A DNA stretch of 64,000 nucleotides from Oharaeibacter diazotrophicus (GCF_004362745.1 NZ_SNXY01000006.1:1054001-1118000); one strand, 5' to 3'. Counted from the stretch's first letter, positions 40,114-48,974 are shown. Translations and numbers: made by a program. Notes: a model not told the origin generated them from the sequence alone.

Positions 40114-42216
40114 ATGACCCGCGACGCCCGCTACGACGTGCTGTTCGACCCGGTCCGGATCGGCCCGGTCACCACGAAGAACCGCTTCTATCAGGTGCCG
40201 CACTGCAACGGCATGGGCTACCGCGACCCGACCTCCCACGCCGCCATGCGCGCCATCAAGGCCGAGGGCGGCTGGGGCGTCGTCTGCACCGAGCAGGTCG
40301 AGATCCACCCGACCGGCGACATCGGCCCGTTCATCGAGCTGCGCAACTGGTCGGACCAGGACGTGCCCGCCCTCGCCCGCGTCGCCGAGGCGATCCACGC
40401 CCACGGCGCGCTCGCCGGCCTGCAACTCGCCCACAACGGCATGAACGCGCCGAACCTGACCTCGCGCGAGATCCCGTTCGGCCCGGCGGACCTGCCGGTG
40501 TTCTCGGTCTTCAACGATCCCGTCCAGGCCCGCGCCATGGACAAGGCCGACATCCGGGCGCTGCGCCACTGGCACCGCTCGGCGGCGCTGCGCACGAAGA
40601 ACGCCGGCTACGACCTCACCTACGTCTACGCCGGCAAGCTGTTCGGCGGGGCGATGTTCTTCCTGTCGCGCCGCTTCAACCAGCGCACCGACGAATACGG
40701 CGGCTCGCTCGAGAACCGCTGCCGGCTCCTGAAGGAGCTGCTCGAGGACACGAAGGACGCCGTCGGCGACACCATGGCGGTGGCCTGCCGGATCTCGGTC
40801 GACGAGCTTATGGGCGAGGAGGGCATCCACGCGGCCGAGGCCCAGGACATCGTCGGACACCTCGCCGAACTGCCCGACCTCTGGGACCTCACCCTGTCGT
40901 CCTGGGACAACGACAGCCAGACCTCGCGCTTCGCCGACGAGGCCTACCAGGAGCCCTTCGTCACCGGCATCAAGAAGCTGACCACCAAGCCGGTCGTCGG
41001 CGTCGGCCGCTTCACCTCGCCGGACACCATGGTGCGCATGGTGCGCCAGGGCATCCTCGACCTGATCGGCGCCGCCCGGCCCTCGATCGCCGACCCGTTC
41101 CTGCCGAAGAAGATCGAGGACGGCCGGCTCGAGGAGATCCGCGAGTGCATCGGCTGCAACATCTGCGTCTCCGGCGACCACACCATGTCGCCGATCCGCT
41201 GCACCCAGAACCCGGCGATGGGCGAGGAATGGCGCCGCGGCTGGCATCCCGAGCGGATCCGCCCGCGCGAGAGCGAGGGCCGCGTGCTGGTGGTCGGCGC
41301 CGGCCCCGCCGGCCTCGAGGCGGCGATGATGCTCGGCCGGCGCGGCTACGAGGTTGCGCTCGCCGAGGCGACGCGCGATCTCGGCGGTCGCCTCGTCGGC
41401 GAGCGGCGGCTGCCGGGCCTGTCGGCCTGGGGCCGTGTCGTCGATTACCGCGTCGGCCGGATCGCCGACATGGCCGACGTGGAGGTCTACCGCGAGAGCC
41501 GGCTGACCGCCGAGGACGTGCTCGGCTTCGGATTCGACCACGTCGCGGTCGCGACCGGCGCGCGCTGGCGCGCCGACGGCGTCGGCCGCCGCATCCTCCG
41601 GCCGCTGCCGGTCGCCGAGGGCGCCGCCGTGCTGACGCCGGACGACCTGATCGCCGGCCGCCGCCCGCCCGCCGGTCCGGTCGTGATCTTCGACGACGAC
41701 CATTACTACATGGGAGGCGTGCTCGCCGAACTCCTCGTGCGCGAGGGCCGGGCGGTGACGCTGGTGACACCGACCGGCGAAGCGTCGTCCTGGATGGAGA
41801 TGACCATGGAACAGCACAAGGTGCAGGCGCGCCTGCTCGAGCTCGGCGTCGAGATCGTGCCGCACCGCGTGCTCGCCGCGATCGGCGCCGACGCGGTCGA
41901 CCTCGCCTGCGCCTACACCGGCCGGGTCGTCCACCGCGAGGCGGCGTCGGTGGTGCTGGTGACGGCCCGACTGCCCGAGAAGGGCCTCGCCGACGACCTC
42001 GAGGCCCGCAGCGACGCCTTCGCCGACGCCGGCCTGAAGTCGGTGACGCGCATCGGCGACGCCCTCGCCCCCGGCACCATCGCCGCCGCGGTCTGGGCCG
42101 GCCGGCGCTACGCCGAGGAACTCGACGCCCCGCCGCGCGGCCTCGACGACCTGCCCTACCGCCGCGAGGTCGCCGAACTCGCCGCCGGCCCCCTACCCTG
42201 GCGGACACCGGCATGA
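40114..42216 (+). CDS. TMADH/histamine-dehydrogenase-type flavoprotein, copy 1
   Basis: The 700-residue enzyme has the trimethylamine dehydrogenase layout: an FMN barrel, a 4Fe-4S site (Cys345, 348, 351, 363; CIGCNIC) and C-terminal ADP/FAD-like folds ([14 protein letters not shown]). Cys31 in QVPHC matches the Cys that binds FMN covalently in TMADH. The TMADH aromatic bowl is altered: Gln61 replaces Tyr60 and Asp355 replaces Trp355, while Trp264 and Asp267 are kept. This Gln/Trp/Asp set is that of histamine dehydrogenase. His172 of TMADH is Lys175 here. It likely oxidises an amine; dimethylglycine-demethylase-like activity is an alternative. It overlaps the M20 hydrolase gene (ATGA). Confidence 0.88.
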   Translation: MTRDARYDVLFDPVRIGPVTTKNRFYQVPHCNGMGYRDPTSHAAMRAIKAEGGWGVVCTEQVEIHPTGDIGPFIELRNWSDQDVPALARVAEAIHAHGALAGLQLAHNGMNAPNLTSREIPFGPADLPVFSVFNDPVQARAMDKADIRALRHWHRSAALRTKNAGYDLTYVYAGKLFGGAMFFLSRRFNQRTDEYGGSLENRCRLLKELLEDTKDAVGDTMAVACRISVDELMGEEGIHAAEAQDIVGHLAELPDLWDLTLSSWDNDSQTSRFADEAYQEPFVTGIKKLTTKPVVGVGRFTSPDTMVRMVRQGILDLIGAARPSIADPFLPKKIEDGRLEEIRECIGCNICVSGDHTMSPIRCTQNPAMGEEWRRGWHPERIRPRESEGRVLVVGAGPAGLEAAMMLGRRGYEVALAEATRDLGGRLVGERRLPGLSAWGRVVDYRVGRIADMADVEVYRESRLTAEDVLGFGFDHVAVATGARWRADGVGRRILRPLPVAEGAAVLTPDDLIAGRRPPAGPVVIFDDDHYYMGGVLAELLVREGRAVTLVTPTGEASSWMEMTMEQHKVQARLLELGVEIVPHRVLAAIGADAVDLACAYTGRVVHREAASVVLVTARLPEKGLADDLEARSDAFADAGLKSVTRIGDALAPGTIAAAVWAGRRYAEELDAPPRGLDDLPYRREVAELAAGPLPWRTPA

Positions 42217-43430
42217 CCGCCGGGTCGCTACCCGGCGCCGGGTCACCATCCGGCGCGGCGCCCGACCTCGGCGCGGCGCTCGGCCTGCTCGACCGTCTCG
42301 TCGCTTTCCCGACCGTCAGCCGCGACGGCAACCTCGACCTGATCCGCTGGGTCGCGGACCGGCTCGCCGAGGCCGGGATCGCGGCACGGCTCTACCCGGC
42401 CCCCTCCGGCGACCGCGCGAGCCTTTTCGCCACCATCGGCCCGCCCGGCGCCGGCGGCGTCGTGCTCTCCGGCCACACCGACGTGGTGCCGGTGACCGGA
42501 CAGGCGTGGACGTCCGACCCGTTCCGCCTCCGGGCCGACGGCGGCCGGCTGCACGGCCGCGGCACCGCCGACATGAAGGGATTCGTCGCATGCGCGATCG
42601 AAGCGGCGACGGCCGCCGCGGGAAGGCGGCTCGCCCGGCCGCTCCATCTGGCGCTCTCCTACGACGAGGAGATCGGCTGCGTCGGCGTCCGGCCGATGCT
42701 GGCCGACCTCGCCGCGGCCGGGCTGTCGCCGGGGCTGGTGCTGGTCGGCGAGCCTACGTCGATGACGGTCGCGACCGGCCACAAGGGCAAGCTCGCCGCC
42801 CGCGCGCTCTGTCGCGGCCACGCCGCCCACTCCGCCCTCGCTCCGACCGGCCTCAACGCCATCCATCTCGCCGCCGACTTCGTGGCGGCGCTGCGCGCCG
42901 AGCAGGCCGCCTTGGAGGCCGAGGGCGCGCGCGATCCCGGCTACGACGTGCCCTACACCACCGTCCACGCCGGGCTGATCGCCGGCGGCACGGCGCTCAA
43001 CATCGTGCCGGACGCCGCCGGCGTCGACTTCGAGATCCGCGACGTCGCGGCCGCGGAGTCCCGCGCCGTTCTGGACCGTCTGTTCGCGGCGGCCGAGCGC
43101 ATCTCGGCGCCGGGCCGGACGCGTTTTCCGGAGACGGGGATCGCCCTCACCGTCGAGAACGCCTATCCCGGGCTCGACACCGACCGCGCCGGCACCGCCG
43201 CCCGCACCGCGGCCGCCCTCGCCGGCACCGGCTTCTCCAAGGTCGCCTTCGGCACCGAGGGCGGGCTGTTCGTCGAGGCGCTCGGGGCGCCGGTGGTGGT
43301 GTGCGGGCCGGGCTCGATGGACCAGGGCCACAAGCCCGACGAGTTCGTGACCGCCGCCGACCTTTCCGCCTGCCGGGCGATGCTCGCCCGTCTGGTCGAC
43401 CGGCTCGGCGACGGCGCGGCTTCGGAATAG
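42213..43430 (+). CDS. M20 metallopeptidase, ArgE/acetylornithine-deacetylase-like
   Basis: The 405-residue two-zinc hydrolase shows SGHTDVVPV (His and bridging region), GRGTADMKGF (bridging Asp), the catalytic pair in YDEEIGCVG, VGEPT and the late His in DQGHKPDEF, all as in ArgE. Arginine biosynthesis genes are absent; the gene is coupled to the flavoprotein by ATGA, so it probably removes an N-acyl group from a pathway intermediate and is not the biosynthetic ArgE. The mid-protein segment AHSALAPTGLNAIHLA is the dimerisation lid. Confidence 0.88.
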   Translation: MTAGSLPGAGSPSGAAPDLGAALGLLDRLVAFPTVSRDGNLDLIRWVADRLAEAGIAARLYPAPSGDRASLFATIGPPGAGGVVLSGHTDVVPVTGQAWTSDPFRLRADGGRLHGRGTADMKGFVACAIEAATAAAGRRLARPLHLALSYDEEIGCVGVRPMLADLAAAGLSPGLVLVGEPTSMTVATGHKGKLAARALCRGHAAHSALAPTGLNAIHLAADFVAALRAEQAALEAEGARDPGYDVPYTTVHAGLIAGGTALNIVPDAAGVDFEIRDVAAAESRAVLDRLFAAAERISAPGRTRFPETGIALTVENAYPGLDTDRAGTAARTAAALAGTGFSKVAFGTEGGLFVEALGAPVVVCGPGSMDQGHKPDEFVTAADLSACRAMLARLVDRLGDGAASE

Positions 43431-43431
43431 C

Positions 43432-43469
43432 CGAAGCAGAATTTCCGAAAGCCATAATTTCGCGAAGCA
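43432..43469. promoter_or_regulatory. Direct repeats upstream of the HpaB-like gene
   Basis: CGAAGCA occurs at 43432-43438 and again at 43463-43469, 31 bases apart (three helical turns). Between them AATTTCCGAA (43440-43449) is echoed by AATTTCGCGAA (43456-43466). The spot, between the M20 hydrolase and the monooxygenase genes, suits an operator for one of the cluster's LysR proteins. It is only a pattern call. Confidence 0.35.
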
Positions 43470-43520
43470 TGCCGCACTGCCAACAATGGCGCCACGCACG
43501 ACATCTCGGAGGCCAGGACC

Positions 43521-45044
43521 ATGATCCGCACCGGCGCTGACTACATCGAATCGATCCGCGACGGTCGCGCGGTCTACGTCGGCGGCGAGAAGGTGAAGGA
43601 CGTCGCGTCCCACCCGATGTTCAAGCCGCTGGTCGACATCCGCGCCCGCTTCTACGACATGCAGCACGACCCGCGCACCCGCCACCTCATGGCCTACGAG
43701 GAGGACGGCGAGTGGAACGGCATCGGCAACAAGCTGCCGCTGACCCAGGGCGACTGGTGGGACAAGCGCCGCGCCACCGACACCCTGCTCGAGGAGGTCG
43801 GCGGCGTCGTCACCCGCGTCGGCGACGAGACCGTCGGCGAGATGTGGTCGCTGTTCGACGGCCAGGACGTCCTCAACGAGGTCGACCCGCAGTTCTCCGC
43901 CAATATCCGCAACCACATCCAGCGCGTGCTGAAGGCCGACCCGTTCCACGTCTCGGCCAACACCGATCCGAAGGGCGACCGCTCCAAGCCGCCGCAGGAC
44001 CAGGACCCGGACATGCTGCTGCACGTCGTCCGCGAGACCGACGCCGGCATCGTCGTCCGCGGCGCCAAGTACGAGACCGCGGCGGCCTACGCCAACCAGG
44101 CCTTCACCAAGCCGACCATCGCCAACTGGGGCAACGCCGCCTATTCCGACTATGCCGTCGGCTTCATCTGCGACCTCGGCTCGCCCGGCCTGAAGTTCAT
44201 CTGCCGCACCGGCTTCGCCGGCCGCGCCCCGGCCGACGACTACCCGCTGTCGAACAGCTTCGACGAGGTCGACACCCTCGTCATCTTCGACGACGTGCTG
44301 ATTCCCTGGGAGAACGTGCTGTTCTACCGCCACACCAGGGCGGCGATGTTCATCCGGGCCACCCTGCACCGCTACTCCGCCTTCGCCTTCGTGCAGCGCA
44401 ACCTCAAGCTCGCCGACATGATGATCGGCGCGGCGCTGTTCAACGCCCGCCAGACCGGTCTCGACAAGCAGCAGGCGGTGCAGGAGAAGCTCGCCCAGCT
44501 CGCCGTCTACCGCGAGGGCATCAACGCTCATCTCACCGCGGCAATCGCGCTGTCCGAGCGCTCGCCGGGCGGACTGATGATGCCGAACCAGTCGCTGCTC
44601 TACACCGGCCGCGTGCTCGCCTGCTCGCAGCTGCACGAGATGATGCACATCGCCCGCGAGCTCTGCGGCGGCCAGATCTGCGTCACCCCGGACAAGGCCG
44701 CCTTCGACGCGCCCGAGACCAAGCCCTGGCTCGACAAGTTCTACACGATCAACTCCGAGTGGATCGCCGACGACCGCCGCAAGCTGCTCGCCTTCGCCCG
44801 CGACATGCTGAACTCGGACTACGCCGGCCACCGGCTGACCTTCCAGCTGTTCGCCCAGTCGCCGCCCTTCGCGCACCTCGCCGCGGTCTACCGGAACTTC
44901 GACTGGGATGGTCCGCTCGACTTCGTCCGCAAGGCCGCCGGCCTCTCCGAGAACGTCCTCGGCAAGGTGACGCGCGCGCCCGGCGACAGCGCGGTCAGCC
45001 AGTGGTTCAACACCACCCCGCCGAGCCGTCAGGCGGCCGAGTGA
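43521..45044 (+). CDS. HpaB-type FADH2-dependent monooxygenase
   Basis: The 507-residue protein belongs to the 4-hydroxyphenylacetate 3-hydroxylase/PvcC family: acyl-CoA-dehydrogenase-like fold, N-terminal RTGADYIESIRDGRAVYVGGEKV (split), the central NTDPKGDRSKPP flavin segment, and the helical bundle with LHEMMHIARELCGGQI. It uses FADH2 made by a separate reductase, the next gene. Family members hydroxylate phenols but also other rings such as heteroaromatics. No aromatic meta-cleavage genes are nearby, so the substrate is probably not 4-hydroxyphenylacetate. AGGA lies a few bases before the ATG. Confidence 0.9.
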   Translation: MIRTGADYIESIRDGRAVYVGGEKVKDVASHPMFKPLVDIRARFYDMQHDPRTRHLMAYEEDGEWNGIGNKLPLTQGDWWDKRRATDTLLEEVGGVVTRVGDETVGEMWSLFDGQDVLNEVDPQFSANIRNHIQRVLKADPFHVSANTDPKGDRSKPPQDQDPDMLLHVVRETDAGIVVRGAKYETAAAYANQAFTKPTIANWGNAAYSDYAVGFICDLGSPGLKFICRTGFAGRAPADDYPLSNSFDEVDTLVIFDDVLIPWENVLFYRHTRAAMFIRATLHRYSAFAFVQRNLKLADMMIGAALFNARQTGLDKQQAVQEKLAQLAVYREGINAHLTAAIALSERSPGGLMMPNQSLLYTGRVLACSQLHEMMHIARELCGGQICVTPDKAAFDAPETKPWLDKFYTINSEWIADDRRKLLAFARDMLNSDYAGHRLTFQLFAQSPPFAHLAAVYRNFDWDGPLDFVRKAAGLSENVLGKVTRAPGDSAVSQWFNTTPPSRQAAE

Positions 45045-45073
45045 GCCGGACCGGCGCCCCGGGGAGAACCGCC

Positions 45074-45622
45074 ATGGCCACCGCCGACCTCGCCGTCCCG
45101 CCCGCGGACGGCCTCCGCCGCGACTTCCTGCAGGCGATGAGTCTGGCCGCCTGCACGGTCGCCGTCGTCACCACCGACGGGCCGGCGGGGCGCTTCGGCG
45201 TCACCGTCTCGGCGATGTCGTCGGTGTCGGCGGACGGGCCGGCGCCGACGCTGCTTGTCTGCGTCCACCATCTCTCGCCCGCCGCCGCCGCGATCCTCGC
45301 CAACGGCGCCTTCTGCGTGAACGTGCTGCGCGACGACCAGTCGGCCGTCTCCGACGCCTTCGCCGGCCGCGGCCCGGTGCCCGGCGGCGACAAGTTCGCC
45401 GCCGCCGCCTGGACGCCCGGCGCCGTCGGCGCGCCCCGCATCGCCGGCGCGCTCGCCTGGTTCGACTGCCGGCTCGCCGCCGGCGAGCGGGTCGGCACCC
45501 ACCACGTCCTGTTCGGCGCCGTCGCGGCGATCGGCACGGCCGGCCCGGGCGCGCCGCTGCTCTACGCCAACCGCGGCTACGGCACGCCCGTGCCGCTGCC
45601 GCAAACCGCCCTCGGAGCCTGA
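45074..45622 (+). CDS. Flavin reductase (HpaC-like)
   Basis: The 182-residue protein has the flavin-reductase-like FMN-binding split barrel: FLQAMSLAACTVAVVTTDGPAGRFGVTVSAMSSVSADGP (residues 18-55), then ANGAFCVNVL and HHVLFGAV. It supplies reduced flavin to the monooxygenase encoded 29 bases upstream. GGGGAGAA precedes the ATG. The two form a two-component monooxygenase. Confidence 0.92.
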   Translation: MATADLAVPPADGLRRDFLQAMSLAACTVAVVTTDGPAGRFGVTVSAMSSVSADGPAPTLLVCVHHLSPAAAAILANGAFCVNVLRDDQSAVSDAFAGRGPVPGGDKFAAAAWTPGAVGAPRIAGALAWFDCRLAAGERVGTHHVLFGAVAAIGTAGPGAPLLYANRGYGTPVPLPQTALGA

Positions 45623-45626
45623 CGCC

Positions 45627-46058
45627 ATGGCCGTCCACAAGCGCATCCGCATGTTCAACACCCGGGACACCTACCCGGAACAGAAGCTCGACAACGACCT
45701 CTGCCAGACCGTCGTCGCCCGCGGCACCATGGTGTTCGTGCGCGGCCAGATCGGCCAGGACCTCGACACCACCGAGAGCGTGGCGATCGGCGACGCCGCC
45801 GGGCAGGCCGAGAAGGCGATGGCCAACGTCGAGATGCTGCTGAAGGAGGCCGGCTCGCGGCTCGAGCACATCACCAAGATCACCATCTACCTGATCGACC
45901 CGCGCTACCGCGAGGCGGTCTACCGGGTGGTCGGGCGCTGGCTGAAGGGGGTGTTCCCGGTCTCCACCGGCATCGTGGTCTCCGCCCTCGCCCGGCCGGA
46001 GTGGCTGGTCGAGATCGACGTCATCGCCGTCATCCCCGACGCGGACGACACCGAATGA
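45627..46058 (+). CDS. RidA-family imine/enamine deaminase
   Basis: The 143-residue protein is a RidA/YjgF homologue. The conserved Arg and Glu of the active site are present (ALARPEWLVEIDVIAV) together with FVRGQIGQD. RidA proteins hydrolyse reactive enamine or imine intermediates to ketones and ammonia. Four bases after the flavin reductase and overlapping DUF1028, it is an integral pathway gene, implying that the monooxygenase or dehydrogenase step yields an imine. Confidence 0.9.
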   Translation: MAVHKRIRMFNTRDTYPEQKLDNDLCQTVVARGTMVFVRGQIGQDLDTTESVAIGDAAGQAEKAMANVEMLLKEAGSRLEHITKITIYLIDPRYREAVYRVVGRWLKGVFPVSTGIVVSALARPEWLVEIDVIAVIPDADDTE

Positions 46059-46729
46059 CCTTCTCGATCGCGGCGCGCTGCGCCCGCACCGGCCGCTTCG
46101 GCATCGCCATCGCGTCGTCGTCGCCGGCGGTGGCGGCGCGCTGCGCCCACGCCCGCGCCGTGGCCGGCGTCGTCGCCAGCCAGAACGTGACCGACCCCGC
46201 GCTCGGCCAACGCGGTCTCGCGCTGCTCGCCGAGGGGCGGTCGGCGCGCGAGACGCTCGACGCCCTGCTCGACGGCTATCCCCACGCGGCTTGGCGCCAG
46301 CTCGCGATCGTCGACCGCGCGGGGCGCACCGCCACCTTCTCCGGCGCGGCCGCGCTCGGCGTCCACGCCACGGCGGAGGGCGAGGGTTGCGTCGCCGCCG
46401 GCAACCTGCTCGCCGACCCCGGCGTGCCGGCCGCGATGGTCGCGGCCTTCGAGGCGGCCGAGGGCGCCCTGCCCGACCGTCTGCTCGCGGCGATGGCCGC
46501 CGCGGTGGCGCTCGGCGGCGAGGCCGGACCGATCCACTCGGCCGGTCTCCTGATGGTGGACCAGGTGTCCTGGCCGGTCGCGGACCTGCGCGTCGACTGG
46601 CACGACGACGACCCCGTCGGCGCCCTTTCCGCGCTCTGGGCGCTCTACGCCCCGCAGCTCGACGCCTACGTCACCCGCGCGCTAGACCCGGGCGAAGCCC
46701 CCCGCTTCGGCGTCGCCGGCGATCCCTGA
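46055..46729 (+). CDS. DUF1028 protein, putative Ntn-type hydrolase
   Basis: The 224-residue protein opens MTFSIAARCARTGRFGIAIASSS, the standard DUF1028 start. The family is thought to have an Ntn-hydrolase-like fold; removal of Met would expose Thr2 as a nucleophile, which would make it an amidase. No biochemical role is known to me. Its ATGA overlap with RidA shows coupling; the two families recur together. It closes the 43.5-46.7 kb gene run, ending about 20 bases before a hairpin. Confidence 0.85.
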   Translation: MTFSIAARCARTGRFGIAIASSSPAVAARCAHARAVAGVVASQNVTDPALGQRGLALLAEGRSARETLDALLDGYPHAAWRQLAIVDRAGRTATFSGAAALGVHATAEGEGCVAAGNLLADPGVPAAMVAAFEAAEGALPDRLLAAMAAAVALGGEAGPIHSAGLLMVDQVSWPVADLRVDWHDDDPVGALSALWALYAPQLDAYVTRALDPGEAPRFGVAGDP

Positions 46730-46748
46730 GGGGGCGGCGATGGCGTAG

Positions 46749-46771
46749 CCTTCTCTCCTTGCGGGAGAAGG
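46749..46771. terminator. Inverted repeat after the DUF1028 gene
   Basis: CCTTCTC (46749-46755) and GAGAAGG (46765-46771) flank nine bases. It lies 19 bases after the DUF1028 stop and before the LysR gene. The CTCCTTGCGGGAG-like core resembles dispersed rhizobial repeats; it may act as a terminator but has no T run. Confidence 0.4.
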
Positions 46772-46854
46772 AGATCCCCTCCCCCTTCCCCGCCGGCTCC
46801 GCGGCGTCGTAGGGTCGGCGCCGTCGTCGCCGGCCCCCGGAGCCCTGGAGAGAG

Positions 46855-47799
46855 ATGCGCTTCACGCTGCGCCAGCTCGAGTATTTCATCGCCGCCGGCG
46901 AGACCGGCAGCATCACGCAGGCGTCCGAGCGCATCAACATCTCGCAGCCGTCGATCTCGACCGCGATCTCCCAGCTCGAGCAGGAGTTCGACGTCCAGCT
47001 GTTCATCCGCCACCACGCCCAGGGCCTGTCGCTGACGCCGGTCGGCCGCACCATGCTGATCGAGGCCAAGCGCCTCGTCGAGCAGGCGACGGCGCTCTAC
47101 TCGGTGGCAGTCGAGTCGCGCGAGGAGGTCCGCGGCCTGCTGAACGTCGGCTGCCTGACCACGCTGGCGCCGATGATCCTGCCCGAGCTCGCGATCTCCT
47201 TCGCCGGCGGCTTCCCGCGGGCCGGCATCCGCCCGCACACAGAGCATCAGGAGAAGCTGCTCGACGGCCTCTACCGCGCCGCCATCGACGTCGCGATCAC
47301 CTACGACCTCCAGATTCCCCAGGAGATGGAGTTCACCCCGCTGGTCGACCTGCCGGTCCACGCCGTCGTCGGCGAGAGCCACCCGCTCGCCCGCCATTCC
47401 GCGGTGACGCTGGCCGAACTCGCCGAACTGCCGCTGATCCTGCTCGACCTGCCGCTCAGCGCCGAGTATTTCACCGCGCTGTTCCTGAAGGAGGGCCTGC
47501 AGCCCAACGTCGCCTTCCGCATGGCCCAGCCGGACGTGATCCGCACCATGGTCGCCAACGGCTACGGCTACACCCTCGCCAACGTCACGCCGCGCTCCGA
47601 CCTCGCCCTCGACGGCCGCCGCGTCGTCCGCGTCCGCCTCGCCGGCGAGCACCGCCCGATGACGATCGGCCTCGTGACGCTGCAGCAGTTGCGCAAGTCG
47701 CGCCTGCTGTCGGCCTTCCTGAACCACGCCCGCTCGTTCATTTCCGACGCCTACATTCCGGGCATGGTCGCCCCCGCGATGGGCAACCGCCGGATTTGA
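46855..47799 (+). CDS. LysR-type transcriptional regulator
   Basis: The 314-residue regulator has its DNA-binding domain at residues 1-60 (TLRQLEYFIAAGETGSITQASERINISQPSISTAISQLE, split) and a typical effector domain. It reads in the same direction as the genes on both sides. The palindromes directly downstream, ahead of the importer genes, are the most likely targets. The two LysR proteins of the cluster are clearly different in sequence. Confidence 0.92.
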   Translation: MRFTLRQLEYFIAAGETGSITQASERINISQPSISTAISQLEQEFDVQLFIRHHAQGLSLTPVGRTMLIEAKRLVEQATALYSVAVESREEVRGLLNVGCLTTLAPMILPELAISFAGGFPRAGIRPHTEHQEKLLDGLYRAAIDVAITYDLQIPQEMEFTPLVDLPVHAVVGESHPLARHSAVTLAELAELPLILLDLPLSAEYFTALFLKEGLQPNVAFRMAQPDVIRTMVANGYGYTLANVTPRSDLALDGRRVVRVRLAGEHRPMTIGLVTLQQLRKSRLLSAFLNHARSFISDAYIPGMVAPAMGNRRI

Positions 47800-47837
47800 G
47801 CGGCGCCGTCCGCCTGCCGGATGGGCAGGCCCGCTGA

Positions 47838-47892
47838 TTAGGCTGAGCCTAAGCAGAAACACGAAATTCCGTGGTTCAGCCTAGGCAGGAAC
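47838..47892. promoter_or_regulatory. Palindromes and direct repeats before the NMT1-type importer
   Basis: TTAGGCT-G-AGCCTAA (47838-47852) is a perfect 15-base palindrome. AGCCTAAGCAGAAAC (47846-47860) recurs as AGCCTAGGCAGGAAC (47878-47892), 13 of 15 identical and 32 bases apart, three turns of the helix. CACG-N6-CGTG (47860-47873) lies between. This density of symmetry directly upstream of the binding-protein gene marks an operator, probably for a LysR tetramer. Confidence 0.6.
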
Positions 47893-47996
47893 CGTGGTTT
47901 GCTCACCCTGCCCAACAGGACGGCCGTTCGGGAGCCGTGCGCGGGACCATGCGTCGCGACACGCCGCCGAGGCCCGAAAACAAACGGGGGATCAGC

Positions 47997-48974
47997 ATGT
48001 CCGTGTCGTCTCGCCTTCGCGCCGCCGCGCTCGCCGCCGGCCTCGCCCTCCTCGCAGCCCCCGCGGCCGAGGCCGGCACCATCAAGCTCGGCATGACCAC
48101 CTGGGTCGGATACGGCCCGCTCTTCCTGGCCCGCGACCTCGGCTACTTCAAGGAGAAGGGTCTCGACGTCGAGCTCGACATCATCGAGGAGGCCTCGCTC
48201 TACATGGCGGCCGTCGCCAGCGGCGAGCTGCAGGGCAACGCCTCCACGATCGACGAGATCATGAAGTACCGCACGCCCGAGAACTGCTTCAAGGCGGTCT
48301 ACGCGCTGGACGACAGCCACGGCGGCGACGGCATCCTCGCCCCGGCCGACGTCGCCTCGATCGCCGACCTCAAGGGTCGCGAGGTCGCGATGAACGAGGG
48401 CTCGGTCAGCCAGTTCTGGTTCTCGATCCTCCTGAAGCAGGCCGGTCTGACCGAGAAGGACGTCTCGATCACCAACATGACCGCCGACGACGCCGCGGCC
48501 GCCTTCATGGCCGACCGCATCCCGGTCGCGGTCACCTGGGAGCCGCACCTGACGCTGGCCAAGAAGGAGAACAAGGGCAAGGTCCTGATCTCCTCCGCCG
48601 AGACCCCGGGCCTGATCGTCGACGTGGTGTCGCTGCGCTGCGACGTGATCGCCAACCAGGCCGACGACGTCAAGGCGCTGGTCGAGGGCCTCTACAAGGC
48701 CAACGAGTACATCAAGACCAACCCTGACGACGCCTACGCGATCATGGCCAAGGGCGTCGGCGGCTGGCTGTCCGACCCGAAGGACTTCGCCGCCTCCGCG
48801 GCCGGCGTCAACTTCTACGGCAGGGAGCGCAACGCCGAGTTCTTCGGCGGCGGCGCCGCCGGCGAGGCCGGCAAGCTGGTCGCCCTCGGCGGCGAGATCT
48901 GGGGCGGCCTCGGCAAGCTCAAGATGGACGTCAAGTACGACGACCTCGTCGACACCTCCTTCCTGGCGAAGTGA
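47997..48974 (+). CDS. NMT1/THI5-type ABC binding protein
   Basis: The 325-residue protein has a signal peptide (residues 1-26, ending AAEA) and the aliphatic-sulfonate/thiamine-precursor binder opening TIKLGMTTWVGYGPLFLARDLGYFKEKGLDVEL (split). This family (SsuA, TauA, ThiY) binds small nitrogen- or sulfur-containing organics. GGGGGATC precedes the ATG. It is the first gene of a three-gene importer in the catabolic cluster, so its ligand is likely the pathway's substrate. Confidence 0.9.
   Translation: MSVSSRLRAAALAAGLALLAAPAAEAGTIKLGMTTWVGYGPLFLARDLGYFKEKGLDVELDIIEEASLYMAAVASGELQGNASTIDEIMKYRTPENCFKAVYALDDSHGGDGILAPADVASIADLKGREVAMNEGSVSQFWFSILLKQAGLTEKDVSITNMTADDAAAAFMADRIPVAVTWEPHLTLAKKENKGKVLISSAETPGLIVDVVSLRCDVIANQADDVKALVEGLYKANEYIKTNPDDAYAIMAKGVGGWLSDPKDFAASAAGVNFYGRERNAEFFGGGAAGEAGKLVALGGEIWGGLGKLKMDVKYDDLVDTSFLAK

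Noticed and set aside
42213-43430. Biosynthetic argE
   Set aside because: Catalytic motifs fit ArgE, but the gene overlaps a flavoprotein gene in a catabolic cluster and no arginine genes are nearby; called only as ArgE-like.
42243-44876. 877-codon frame antisense to the M20 hydrolase and monooxygenase genes
   Set aside because: Shadow of well-supported genes; no start signals and no similarity.
43521-45622. 4-hydroxyphenylacetate degradation operon
   Set aside because: HpaB- and HpaC-like genes are present, but no ring-cleavage dioxygenase or downstream Hpa genes; the neighbours point to a nitrogen compound.
47800-47996. TPP or other riboswitch before the NMT1/THI5-type binder
   Set aside because: Looked for the CUGAGA-type core and two-arm fold of a TPP riboswitch; only protein-operator-like palindromes are seen.
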